The notes under the pieces: generated by a model
Seen by the model: the letters and a program-made list of their open reading frames with translations, nothing else
The model's database searches: none
What the model was told of the DNA's origin: nothing
Translations under genes and position numbers: made by a program
Shown: piece by piece, positions 17,215 to 24,906 of the stretch
How the letters are laid out: each line of letters starts with the position of its first letter
Numbering within the stretch: position 1 is the stretch's first letter
Source: Nocardia altamirensis NBRC 108246
GTDB lineage: Bacteria; Actinomycetota; Actinomycetes; Mycobacteriales; Mycobacteriaceae
Assembly: GCF_001612685.1 (NCBI RefSeq)
Contig: NZ_BDAY01000051.1
Coordinates: forward strand, 1 to 64,000
Length of the DNA: 64,000 nt
Direction: 5' to 3'

Positions 17215-17601
17215 ATGGTGGACAGCCCGTTTCCCGGGTACATCGAAGCGGCGAAGACCGGGGCGCTACAGGTGCGGATGGAACCGCAAGGGTTCGTGGA
17301 TATCGATAAGGCGTGTCAGGAGTTGATCGATTCCCTTGTGGCAGTGCAGACCGACGCACGCGAACTCGGGGAACGACAGCACTGGGGACTCGGTGAAGAC
17401 AACGGCCGTCTTACCTCCGCGGTCGAACTGGTCACACTGTTTCGCGAGAAGGCGGCGGGTGGACCGAACAACGCCTTCGACACCCTTACCGAATACATCA
17501 CCGTCGCCCAAGAGATCCAGACCCTGTTTCAAGCCATCCGAGACACCTTCGTCCGTACCGACGCCGGGTTCGCGGCCAAGCTGCGGGAGCTCAGCGTATG
17601 A
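17215..17601 (+). CDS. small helical protein of an ESX-type cassette
   Basis: This 128-residue all-helical protein has no signal peptide. It looks like an EspC/WXG100-type secreted helical hairpin (FVDIDKACQELIDSL, then RDTFVRTDAGFAAKL), although no exact WxG motif is present. ATG 17215 is preferred because GGAAGGGGA lies just upstream. Its stop overlaps the start of the DUF3558 lipoprotein (ATGA), so the two are translationally coupled. The family name is not certain; the ESX link comes from neighbours. Confidence 0.65.
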   Translation: MVDSPFPGYIEAAKTGALQVRMEPQGFVDIDKACQELIDSLVAVQTDARELGERQHWGLGEDNGRLTSAVELVTLFREKAAGGPNNAFDTLTEYITVAQEIQTLFQAIRDTFVRTDAGFAAKLRELSV

Positions 17602-18191
17602 AGGTCGGCGCCCACCGAACAGCCATGCTGCCAATCGGTTTCGTTGCCGTGGCGGCAGGCCTGCTGCTGGCGACCTCCTGTACCGGCGAGAAGGCCCGTG
17701 GCACACCGACCGGCGCCACCTCCTCGGCCACGTCGGCCGCTGCTCCGAGGACCACCGTGGTGTCGAATCCGTCCGCCGCCTTCGACCCGTGCACGGCGCT
17801 GACCCCGCAGCTTTTGGCCACGCACCAGTGGGATGCCAAGCCGCCGGAACCGAAGCAGGACACCGCGGCCGGTATCACGTGGAAGGGTTGCCGTTACGTC
17901 GCCAAGCCGGGCTACGGCTTCGTCGTCGAGACGACCAACGGCACGCTCCCCCAGGTACGGGAGAAATACCCTGCCGCCGCGGACATCTCGATCGGCCAGC
18001 GCAAGGCGCTGCGCTACGAGGCCCGACCCGATATTCCCGGCGGGTGCTCGATCAACGTCGAGATGAACGCAGGCTCGCTGTACATCCTGACCAACGTCCC
18101 GCAGACACCGGCGAACAAGACCCTCGTCGCCTGCGATATCGCTACCGAAATTGCCCAATCAGTCGCACCACTGCTGCCCGCAGGCAGCTGA
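17598..18191 (+). CDS. DUF3558 family lipoprotein
   Basis: The protein (197 aa) has a signal peptide with lipobox LLATSC (Cys 28), a Thr/Ser/Ala-rich linker and a DUF3558 domain beginning FDPCTALTPQLLATHQ and containing the paired cysteines CTAL and GCRY. DUF3558 lipoproteins are numerous in nocardiae and often sit near ESX genes; their role is unknown. The start overlaps the previous stop by 4 bases. It is the second gene of a four-gene plus-strand cassette. Confidence 0.82.
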   Translation: MKVGAHRTAMLPIGFVAVAAGLLLATSCTGEKARGTPTGATSSATSAAAPRTTVVSNPSAAFDPCTALTPQLLATHQWDAKPPEPKQDTAAGITWKGCRYVAKPGYGFVVETTNGTLPQVREKYPAAADISIGQRKALRYEARPDIPGGCSINVEMNAGSLYILTNVPQTPANKTLVACDIATEIAQSVAPLLPAGS

Positions 18192-18213
18192 ACAACCCCA
18201 CCGGGGAGCGATC

Positions 18214-19440
18214 ATGAGACAAAACGATGGCCGCGCGATCACCAATCCCGAGAACGCGCAAAGCTTTACGCACGCCGAGATCAAGCAGGCGGCCGACTCG
18301 ATGAACCCGGACGGGCTCTCCAGCGCGTTCGATTCCTGGTCGAAGATCGCGTCCGCGGTCACCGACGCGGGTCACCAATTCGAGTCCGCCATCAAGAAGG
18401 CGATCGAACAGCATTGGGAGGGCGCGGCGGCCGACAGTGCGGTGCGTGGCATCAGGGACTACGCGACGCGGGTCGGCGAGTTCGGCGAGACGCTGGACGC
18501 GCAGAGCACGCCGCTGTCGCTCGCGGCGAGCGCGGCCTCGAAGTTCAAGGCGTCGGTGCCCGAGGTGGTCGACACCTCGACCAATCCGCGCGGGCCGGAA
18601 CTGCGGAACACCGGCGAAGAACAGGCCCGCGACGAGATGACCACCCAGTACATCCAGCCGTATGGCGCCACCGCCCCGGTCATTCCGACGTTGCCGCCGC
18701 CGATCAGTCCCGCTTCGGTGCCTGCACCCGGCGGCGACACCGGTCTGGACACCGGCACTGTGCCCGGTAAGAGCACCGACAGCGGCTCGAAGACCGGCAA
18801 CGGTCAGTCGGGCACCGAAACAGGCTCGGGCACCGAGGATTCCGGCACCTCAGCCACCGGTGAGCAGACCGACGCGGCGGGCACCGGCACCGCCGAGCCG
18901 GAGCAGACGTCGGAAGAGGTTGCACCGCAGTCGGTTGCTCAGGGCACGAGCACCACACCGGCGGCGGCGACTACCCCTGCCTCGACCACGACGACCTCCC
19001 CCACAACGACCTCGACCCTTCCGGCCAGCGCGTTCCCGACTGCCCTGCCGAGTACCGCGCCGTCGTCGACACCGCCGACCCTCGTCCCCGCCGCCGCGAA
19101 CGGGTCGCCGAGCAGCACGAGTACCGGTGCGCCCGGTCCGAGCGGACGCCAAGACGCCGTCACGAACGCCAAACCCGAACCGGGCCCTGGCACTTCACGC
19201 CCCGCGCCGCCGAGCACCACCCCCGGGTCCACGAACGCCCAGCCCGCCGCCGCTGCTCCCGCCCGCACGGGTGTCCCCGGCGCGGCAGGCTATTCCGGCA
19301 TGTTCCCGCCGGGTCGAGGCAGCCAGCGCGAGGACGACGACGAGCACAAGTCGCCGCGGTATCTGCGCACCGAGGAGCACGCGAAGGAACTGATCGGCGA
19401 GGTGAAGCCAACGGTGCCACCGGTACTCGGGGTCGACTGA
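18214..19440 (+). CDS. PPE/WXG-like ESX substrate with a long Ser/Thr/Pro-rich tail
   Basis: Residues 1-150 are helical and contain a W-x-G turn (HWEGAAADS, Trp 68) typical of PPE/WXG100 proteins that form a helical hairpin for type VII secretion. Residues about 170-365 are an unstructured Thr/Ser/Pro/Gly stretch, ending in a conserved-looking C-terminal segment (SPRYLRTEEHAKELIG). Product 408 aa from ATG 18214, after a GGGGAGCG site. Its stop shares a base with the EspG start (TGATG). EspG chaperones bind PPE proteins, so the two adjacent products are likely partners. Confidence 0.78.
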   Translation: MRQNDGRAITNPENAQSFTHAEIKQAADSMNPDGLSSAFDSWSKIASAVTDAGHQFESAIKKAIEQHWEGAAADSAVRGIRDYATRVGEFGETLDAQSTPLSLAASAASKFKASVPEVVDTSTNPRGPELRNTGEEQARDEMTTQYIQPYGATAPVIPTLPPPISPASVPAPGGDTGLDTGTVPGKSTDSGSKTGNGQSGTETGSGTEDSGTSATGEQTDAAGTGTAEPEQTSEEVAPQSVAQGTSTTPAAATTPASTTTTSPTTTSTLPASAFPTALPSTAPSSTPPTLVPAAANGSPSSTSTGAPGPSGRQDAVTNAKPEPGPGTSRPAPPSTTPGSTNAQPAAAAPARTGVPGAAGYSGMFPPGRGSQREDDDEHKSPRYLRTEEHAKELIGEVKPTVPPVLGVD

Positions 19441-20180
19441 TGGCGCAGTGGTCGCTGTCGGCCGAACAGTTCGCCGCGGCGTGGTTCGGCACCGGCCTTG
19501 ATCGGCTGCCGTTTCCGTTCCGCTTTCTCAGCCGCTTCCCCGGCCTGCGCGAATACCAGGCCTACCAACAGGAATTCCGCGACGAGTTGGCCCGCGCGGA
19601 ACGCCAGCCGCTGGCCCGCGCCATCACGGTGCTGGCCAGACCCGATTGGCGCATCGAACTTTTCGGCAACGACACCGCACGCGACGGCACCGAGATGCGG
19701 GCCATCGGCTGCGCAACGCGCGGCGGCACCGGCATCATCGCGCAGCAGACGCCGGCCCCCGACGGCGGCCGGGTGCAGCTGCGCCGCTGCCGCGCCGACC
19801 AACTCGTCGCCGAACTGGTGCGACTGCTGCCGGACGCTTCGGCAGGCACCACCGGTGAAAAGAGCTTCCTGCTCGACGATCTCAACGACGAGCGCCCCGA
19901 CCCGTTCGGCAACGCTCCGTCCAGCGAGGTCAAGGAGCGCTACCGCCGCTTCTGGCGCCAGTCGTGCACCGCCCGCGGCACCGCCGCGGTCCTGCTCGGC
20001 CCGCGCAACGCCGAACCACTGCGCACCGGTCGGCTGCGCTGGATCGACACCGCCGACGGCCGCTACTACGAGGTCCCCGCCAACCGCGCCTTGATGATCC
20101 GGCCCGGAACCAGCACCGATATCGGCCGCTACCTCGACGACGCGGTGCAGCGGGCCAAGGCCAGGCTCGACGCCGTGTGA
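19440..20180 (+). CDS. espG: ESX secretion-associated chaperone EspG
   Basis: The protein (246 aa) matches the EspG family: N-terminal WSLSAEQFAAAWFGTGLDRLPFPF and a C-terminal block with RLRWIDTADGRYYEVPANRALMIRPG. EspG proteins are cytosolic chaperones that keep PE/PPE substrates soluble and deliver them to a type VII system. ATG 19440 overlaps the preceding stop by one base. No core ESX machinery gene (EccB, C, D, E or mycosin) is in this window, so this is a satellite cassette that must use a secretion system encoded elsewhere. Confidence 0.88.
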   Translation: MAQWSLSAEQFAAAWFGTGLDRLPFPFRFLSRFPGLREYQAYQQEFRDELARAERQPLARAITVLARPDWRIELFGNDTARDGTEMRAIGCATRGGTGIIAQQTPAPDGGRVQLRRCRADQLVAELVRLLPDASAGTTGEKSFLLDDLNDERPDPFGNAPSSEVKERYRRFWRQSCTARGTAAVLLGPRNAEPLRTGRLRWIDTADGRYYEVPANRALMIRPGTSTDIGRYLDDAVQRAKARLDAV

Positions 20181-20331
20181 ATGGGATACGCACTCCCTGC
20201 GCGACCAGGCCGACCCGACTGCCCGCCGCACCCGAATCCACTTGCGCTGGTACTTCTTCGACGAGGACCGCGACGCGCTCACCGACCGCGACTGCGAATA
20301 CCTGTTGCGCCGTGACAACGACGGAATCTGA
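20179..20331 (+). pseudogene. orphan coding fragment without a start
   Basis: Frame 1 reads EWDTHSLRDQADPTARR and then RIHLRWYFFDEDRDALTD, ending in TGA at 20329. Composition and wobble GC look strongly coding. Two in-frame stops at 20092-20097 lie upstream and no ATG, GTG or TTG precedes the segment, so it cannot be expressed as it stands. It most likely is the 3' remnant of a gene truncated when espG or its neighbourhood was rearranged. I do not recognise the family. Confidence 0.5.
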
Positions 20332-20370
20332 GCGCCTACTACGCCATGGATCTTGGCAGCCGCACCCCTT

Positions 20371-20440
20371 CTGTGGATCCGCACTGATTCGGGGCTGCTA
20401 TAACGGGTGCGGATCCATAGAACCAGTGCGGATACACAGA
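20371..20440. repeat. inverted repeat with two alternative right arms
   Basis: CTGTGGATCCGCAC (20371-20384) can pair with GTGCGGATCCA (20407-20417, 11 bp perfect) or with GTGCGGATACACAG (20426-20439, 13 of 14). GTGCGGAT occurs again at 20445. It lies between the fragment above and the convergent hydrolase gene, so it may be a two-way terminator. Confidence 0.6.
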
Positions 20441-20533
20441 AAGAGTGCGGATTTCAGGGTCGGGCCGGGGCTGTGTCGCGTTGCCCACGGAGTGATCGGC
20501 CTTGACGGAGGGCGCGGCAGGACAGTTCGGGGA

Positions 20534-21313
20534 TCAGGCGTGCTCGCGGATCGCGTCGATGAGCAGGAGTGCCTCCTGATAATGCCCAACCTTGTTGGTG
20601 TGCATCGGCTGTGCCGGTGACTCCGGAAGGACTCCTTCGACCCAGCGAACATCCTCCGGTGCACAGGCGTCGTGGCCGATGCTCGCCGGATAGACGTCGA
20701 CGAAGATCGCGTCGTTGGCGGCAGCCCGCTCCGCAAGCAACGCGTTGAGAGTTTGGATGCCTTGGTAGTACTGCTCAGCCAGATCGGGCGGCAAAGGCAC
20801 CCGAGGAAAGCAGCCGCCTGCGCGCAGTCGCTGGAACTTGCCCATCACGAAGACCGTCGCGTGCGGCGCGCGTGCCCGGATATCGTCAAGCAGCGCATCG
20901 AGTTTCGGCGCAAGCGCCGATGCGGACCAGCCGCCTGCGACGTAGTCGTTGATGCCGATGTCCACCGAGACGATCGTCGCGTCCTCGGTCACCGCGTCGA
21001 GCTGGGGGATGTTCGCGGCGCCGAACAGGAGCGACTGGGCCGCATACATATCGTTGATCGCCGCGCCGGAGCAGCTCACGTCCCGCAGCGTCAGCCCGAG
21101 CGCCTCGGCGGTCACGTGTGCGTAGTTGCGGTCGGAGCGGAAACAGCCGAGCGGGTCGAGCTGCCTGCCGAAGAAGGGTCCTGCCGCGCTCGACTCACCA
21201 ATGGACACATACGTTCCCGCTACCTCAGCAGTGGCCGCCGTGGTCGCACTCAGCACTGCTGCGGCAAATATCGTGACCGCGCTGACAATTCGACATACGC
21301 GCCTGTCGACCAC
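20534..21313 (-). CDS. secreted SGNH/GDSL hydrolase
   Basis: A cleavable signal peptide (residues 1-29, ending ATAE) precedes an SGNH-fold esterase. Block I reads SIGESSAAGP with nucleophile Ser 41, block III GINDYV supplies the Asn, and PMHTNKVGH near the C-terminus supplies the His. Such actinobacterial secreted enzymes act on lipids or acyl esters. Length 259 aa is typical. The GDS is a GES, which is common in this subfamily. The 21314-21488 gap upstream contains no gene I can support. Confidence 0.85.
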   Translation of the reverse strand: MVDRRVCRIVSAVTIFAAAVLSATTAATAEVAGTYVSIGESSAAGPFFGRQLDPLGCFRSDRNYAHVTAEALGLTLRDVSCSGAAINDMYAAQSLLFGAANIPQLDAVTEDATIVSVDIGINDYVAGGWSASALAPKLDALLDDIRARAPHATVFVMGKFQRLRAGGCFPRVPLPPDLAEQYYQGIQTLNALLAERAAANDAIFVDVYPASIGHDACAPEDVRWVEGVLPESPAQPMHTNKVGHYQEALLLIDAIREHA

Positions 21314-21488
21314 AGGTTGCCTCCCGCTGAATCGGTCACGACCTGAGCGTTCGCTCGATACCTTCGCCGATCAGCGTGCCGATACGGCGACGGTGCGGAT
21401 ATCGAGTACGTCAGCGGGGCTGCACAGCCCACATTCAGCGACATGCTAGCAAACAGAACAGGTGCGCCGACCGACTCCGCACACGACT

Positions 21489-21532
21489 CGGGCTCGCCCA
21501 CCAGGTCACCTAGACCCCGGTGGGCGAGCCCG
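21489..21532 (-). terminator. hairpin terminator after glyA
   Basis: CGGGCTCGCCCACC (21489-21502) and GGTGGGCGAGCCCG (21519-21532) form a perfect 14-bp stem with a 16-base loop. It begins 27 bases past the glyA stop on the minus strand. Confidence 0.85.
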
Positions 21533-21559
21533 GCAACGGATTCGCGTGGCCGCCTGCGA

Positions 21560-22855
21560 CTAGCCGAGCAGGCGCCAGTCCTCCAGACCGTCGTACAGCG
21601 GAACGCTCTGCGCCAGCTTGGTGACCCGGCCACGCAGCGTTTCCACGTCGGAGCCGCCTGCCAGCGCGGTCGCGATGACGTCGGCGACCTCGGTGAACTC
21701 GGCATCGCCGAAGCCACGGGTGGCCAGCGCGGCGGTGCCGATGCGCAGGCCGGAGGTGACCATCGGGGGACGCGGGTCGAACGGAACCGCGTTGCGGTTC
21801 ACCGTGATTCCGATCTCGTGCAGCAGATCCTCGCCCTGCTGGCCGTCGAGCTCGGAGTTGCGCAGGTCGACGAGCACCAGGTGCACGTCGGTGCCGCCGG
21901 TGAGCACGCTGACGCCCTTGCCGCTGACGTCGGCGGCGGTCAACCGCTCCGCGAGGATCTTCGCGCCGGACAGGGTGCGCTCCTGGCGGTCCTTGAACTC
22001 ACCACCCGCCGCGATCTTGAAGGCGACGGCCTTGGCGGCGATCGCGTGCATGAGCGGTCCGCCCTGCTGGCCGGGGAACACCGCGCTGTTGAGCTTCTTG
22101 GCGAAGTCCTGCTTGGCCAGGATCAGGCCGGAGCGCGGTCCGCCGAGGGTCTTGTGCACGGTGGAGGAGACCACGTGCGCGTGCGGGACCGGCGAGGGGT
22201 GCAGGCCTGCGGCGACCAGGCCGGCGAAGTGCGCCATGTCCACCCAGAGGTAGGCGTCCACCTCGTCGGCGATCGCGCGGAACGCGGCGAAGTCCTGCTG
22301 CCGCGGGTAGGCCGACCAGCCTGCGACGATCACCTTCGGACGGGTCTCGAGCGCGATCTTGCGCACCTCGTCCATGTCGATGCGGTGGTCTTCTTTGCTC
22401 ACGCCGTAGAAGTGCGTCTCGTACAGCTTGCCGGAGAAGTTCAGCCGCATGCCGTGGGTCAGGTGACCGCCGTGCGCGAGGTCGAGGCCGAGCAGCTTCT
22501 CGCCGGGGTTCATCAGCGCCATCAGCACCGCGGCGTTGGCCTGGGCGCCGGAATGTGGCTGCACGTTGGCGAATTCGGCGCCGAACAGCTCCTTGGCGCG
22601 GTCACGGGCGAGCGTCTCGACGACGTCGACGTGCTCGCAGCCGCCGTAGTAGCGACGACCGGGATAGCCCTCGGCGTACTTGTTGGTCAGCACGCTGCCC
22701 TGTGCCTGCAGCACCGCGCGTGGCACGAAGTTTTCGGAGGCGATCATCTCGAGGGTGTCGCGTTCGCGGGCGAGCTCGCCCGCCATCGCGGCAGCCAGTT
22801 CCGGATCGAGCTCACCGAGAGACTGAGTATTGACAGAGGCCGTCGTCTGCGTCAC
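21560..22855 (-). CDS. glyA: serine hydroxymethyltransferase
   Basis: GlyA converts serine and tetrahydrofolate to glycine and 5,10-methylene-THF, the main source of one-carbon units. The PLP lysine lies in STVHKTLGGPRSGLI near residue 235, and YAEGYPGRRYYGGCEHVD (60-78) is the family's signature. Length 431 aa is standard. The ATG at 22855 begins the conserved region after a short Thr/Ser leader. It is the glyA1 of the conserved coaA-glyA-desA neighbourhood. Confidence 0.97.
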   Translation of the reverse strand: MTQTTASVNTQSLGELDPELAAAMAGELARERDTLEMIASENFVPRAVLQAQGSVLTNKYAEGYPGRRYYGGCEHVDVVETLARDRAKELFGAEFANVQPHSGAQANAAVLMALMNPGEKLLGLDLAHGGHLTHGMRLNFSGKLYETHFYGVSKEDHRIDMDEVRKIALETRPKVIVAGWSAYPRQQDFAAFRAIADEVDAYLWVDMAHFAGLVAAGLHPSPVPHAHVVSSTVHKTLGGPRSGLILAKQDFAKKLNSAVFPGQQGGPLMHAIAAKAVAFKIAAGGEFKDRQERTLSGAKILAERLTAADVSGKGVSVLTGGTDVHLVLVDLRNSELDGQQGEDLLHEIGITVNRNAVPFDPRPPMVTSGLRIGTAALATRGFGDAEFTEVADVIATALAGGSDVETLRGRVTKLAQSVPLYDGLEDWRLLG

Positions 22856-22962
22856 CGCATCAGTCTATGGGCCGCCGGTGTGGTGTCCGGCACGGGGTTC
22901 ATCCCACGTCTCGTAGTCGCCATCGCCTGATCGACGCCACCGTGTCAGCCCGCCGATCCGCC

Positions 22963-23541
22963 TCAGGCCTTCGGCTCCGGCGGCAGGTAGCGCGCCAACA
23001 GCACGGTCAATTGCTTCTGCGCATCGTCGAGCGGCTGCGTCGATTTCATTGCGCGCGACTGCACGATGGCGCCCTCGAGCGCACTGAAAACGAAGCTTGC
23101 GAGCGAGCCTGCCTCCTCGGCGGGCACGCCTGCCGCGACCAGTCCCGTGCCGAGCTTGTCGTGCCATTCGGCGAACACCTCGCCCGCCGCGGCCTGTACT
23201 CCCGGCTCCGATTCGGCAAGGGCCGCACCGACGATGGGGCAACCGGTGCGAAACGCACTGTTCTCCAGGGCTGTGACCCACCAGCCGGTCATCGCGCCGA
23301 GCCAGTGACCAGGCTGCTTGGTGGCAATGATCTTGTCGATCACCGCGCTGAGCCTGGCGCCCGCGATCCGGGTCGCGGTCTCGACCAGTTCGCTCTTTCC
23401 GGCCGGAAAGTGCTGGTACAGCGAGTTGCGTGAGGCCTTGCCCCGTTCGAGGAGTGCGGCAAGGCCCGCGGCATGCACGCCTTGTTCGCGGACCAGTTCG
23501 ATGGCGCTCTCGATCAAGCGGGTGCGTGGACCGGCGCTCAT
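22963..23541 (-). CDS. TetR family repressor
   Basis: The 192-residue regulator has an N-terminal helix-turn-helix (RLIESAIELVREQGVHAAGL, then ASRNSLYQHFPAGKSELV) and a C-terminal domain of the type seen near thioesterases and oxidoreductases. ATG 23541 begins MSAGPRTRL; the longer frame to 23610 would cover operator-proximal sequence. It is divergent from the thioesterase/nitroreductase pair, and two matching palindromes lie between them, so it very likely represses both itself and that operon. Confidence 0.9.
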   Translation of the reverse strand: MSAGPRTRLIESAIELVREQGVHAAGLAALLERGKASRNSLYQHFPAGKSELVETATRIAGARLSAVIDKIIATKQPGHWLGAMTGWWVTALENSAFRTGCPIVGAALAESEPGVQAAAGEVFAEWHDKLGTGLVAAGVPAEEAGSLASFVFSALEGAIVQSRAMKSTQPLDDAQKQLTVLLARYLPPEPKA

Positions 23542-23621
23542 CCGAGCACCGCCGTCCAGCGCGCAGCCCGCGACGCGACGCGTTCGTCTTTCACGCGGCG
23601 TCCTCCTCACACCTGGTTGCG

Positions 23622-23673
23622 TGAACCGATCGGTTCATGCTCCAATCATGACAGATGTGGACCGATCGGTTCA
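23622..23673. promoter_or_regulatory. paired TetR operators
   Basis: TGAACCGATCGGTTCA at 23622-23637 is a perfect 16-bp palindrome. TGGACCGATCGGTTCA at 23658-23673 is a second copy with one mismatch, 36 bp away centre to centre. They fill the gap between the divergent TetR and thioesterase genes. The second copy lies just upstream of the thioesterase ribosome-binding site. Confidence 0.85.
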
Positions 23674-23689
23674 TCGAAAGGACGGATTC

Positions 23690-24148
23690 ATGTCGGAAGC
23701 CACCATCGATCTCGCCCAGCTGTCGGGCCTGGAGTTGCTGCGCACGGCGATGACCATGGCGGAGCACCCGCCGTTCATCGGCGACCTGCTCGGCATGGAA
23801 GTGGACGAGCTCGAACACGGCAGGGTGGTCTTCGCGGTCCGGACCCGCCCCGACTTCGCCAACCCGCTCGGCACCACCCACGGCGGCATCTGCGCGACGC
23901 TGCTCGACTCGGTGATGGGGTGCGCGGTGCACACCACGCTGGATGCGGGCGTCGGGTACACGACCCTGGAACTGAAGGTCAACTACATCCGCGCCGTGCC
24001 GACCGACGGCCAGCGGCTCACCGCCACCGGCACCACCATCCACGTCGGCCGCACCACCGCGACGGCCGAGGGCCGCGTCGTCGACGAACAGGGTCGGCTG
24101 GTCGCGCACGGCACCACCACCTGCGTCATCCTCCGCGGAAACCGCTGA
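23690..24148 (+). CDS. PaaI-family hotdog thioesterase
   Basis: This 152-residue hotdog-fold protein carries the family motif GTTHGGICATLLDSVMGCA, with the catalytic acid in the LLDSVMG helix. It would hydrolyse acyl- or aryl-CoA thioesters; the substrate is unknown. ATG 23690 follows GAAAGGA. It is first in a two-gene operon with the nitroreductase-like gene and lies under the paired palindromes, so expression should respond to the ligand of the divergent TetR. Confidence 0.88.
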   Translation: MSEATIDLAQLSGLELLRTAMTMAEHPPFIGDLLGMEVDELEHGRVVFAVRTRPDFANPLGTTHGGICATLLDSVMGCAVHTTLDAGVGYTTLELKVNYIRAVPTDGQRLTATGTTIHVGRTTATAEGRVVDEQGRLVAHGTTTCVILRGNR

Positions 24149-24166
24149 ACTAAAGGAGCATTCGCT

Positions 24167-24616
24167 ATGAGTACACGCAGTACCGAAGCTGCGGTTCGCA
24201 AGTTCCGGCGTGAGCGCTTCATCGGCCGTTACTTCGCCAATCCCGCCGTCGCATTGCTGGATCGGATCGGCATTCGCTCCGCCTTCATCTCGGAACTGGA
24301 GACCATCGGCGCCAAATCCGGCCAACCACGCCGGGTTCCGGTCACCGCCTCGTTCGACGAGCAAGGCGCATGGGTGATCTCCCAGCACGGCCGTCGTTCC
24401 GGCTGGGCGCGCAACATCGCCGCCGACCCGAACGTCCGGCTGCGCCAAGGAAAGCGCTGGTACACGGGCACGGCGGCGTTCGTTCCCGACGACGACGTGG
24501 TCGCGCGCGCCCGCAGCTTCGCCAAGGGCCGGGTCCCCGAATCGGCCGCGGAATGGACGATGAAGGCGCTGGAGAGCGATCCGATCTCGGTGCGCATCAC
24601 CTTCGCCGACGCCTGA
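24167..24616 (+). CDS. deazaflavin-dependent nitroreductase family protein
   Basis: The protein (149 aa) is of the Ddn/DUF385 split-barrel family: ELETIGAKSGQPRRVPV, then WVISQHGRRSGWARNIAADPNVRL. M. tuberculosis relatives use F420H2 and one activates pretomanid; natural roles include quinone reduction. It is 18 bases downstream of the thioesterase, with AAAGGAG before the ATG, so both are co-transcribed. The N-terminal helix FRRERFIGRYFANPAVALLD is typical of the subfamily. Confidence 0.88.
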   Translation: MSTRSTEAAVRKFRRERFIGRYFANPAVALLDRIGIRSAFISELETIGAKSGQPRRVPVTASFDEQGAWVISQHGRRSGWARNIAADPNVRLRQGKRWYTGTAAFVPDDDVVARARSFAKGRVPESAAEWTMKALESDPISVRITFADA

Positions 24617-24746
24617 AACCGATTGCGCCACAGCACGGCACGGGTCATGCCCCCAAAATTAGGGGCACCCCGATGATCGACATGGTCGGGCAAAGTGACC
24701 GGTTAGTCTGATCAAGACACTCCCGACTCACTACCCAGAGGTAACA

Positions 24747-24854
24747 ATGTTCCTGCTCTACCCTGTCGCAGCCAGCCCGATCGAAACCTTGCTCAAGACG
24801 CTGCTGCAGTCCATGTGTTCCATCTCGGCAGGCCAGACTTGCCCCACCGCGTAA
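24747..24854 (+). CDS. possible 35-residue peptide
   Basis: ATG 24747 to TAA 24852 encodes 35 residues, starting MFLLYPVAASPIETLLKTLL and including three cysteines in the C-terminal part. AGAGG lies 6 bases upstream. It sits in an otherwise empty 290-bp gap between nitroreductase and the convergent DUF885 gene. Coding capacity is plausible but unproven; no family is recognised. Confidence 0.35.
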   Translation: MFLLYPVAASPIETLLKTLLQSMCSISAGQTCPTA

Positions 24855-24906
24855 CAAGCAGGATCGAATAGTCGGCTGATGCCTGGTAGCGCACAGCCAC
24901 CGGGCG

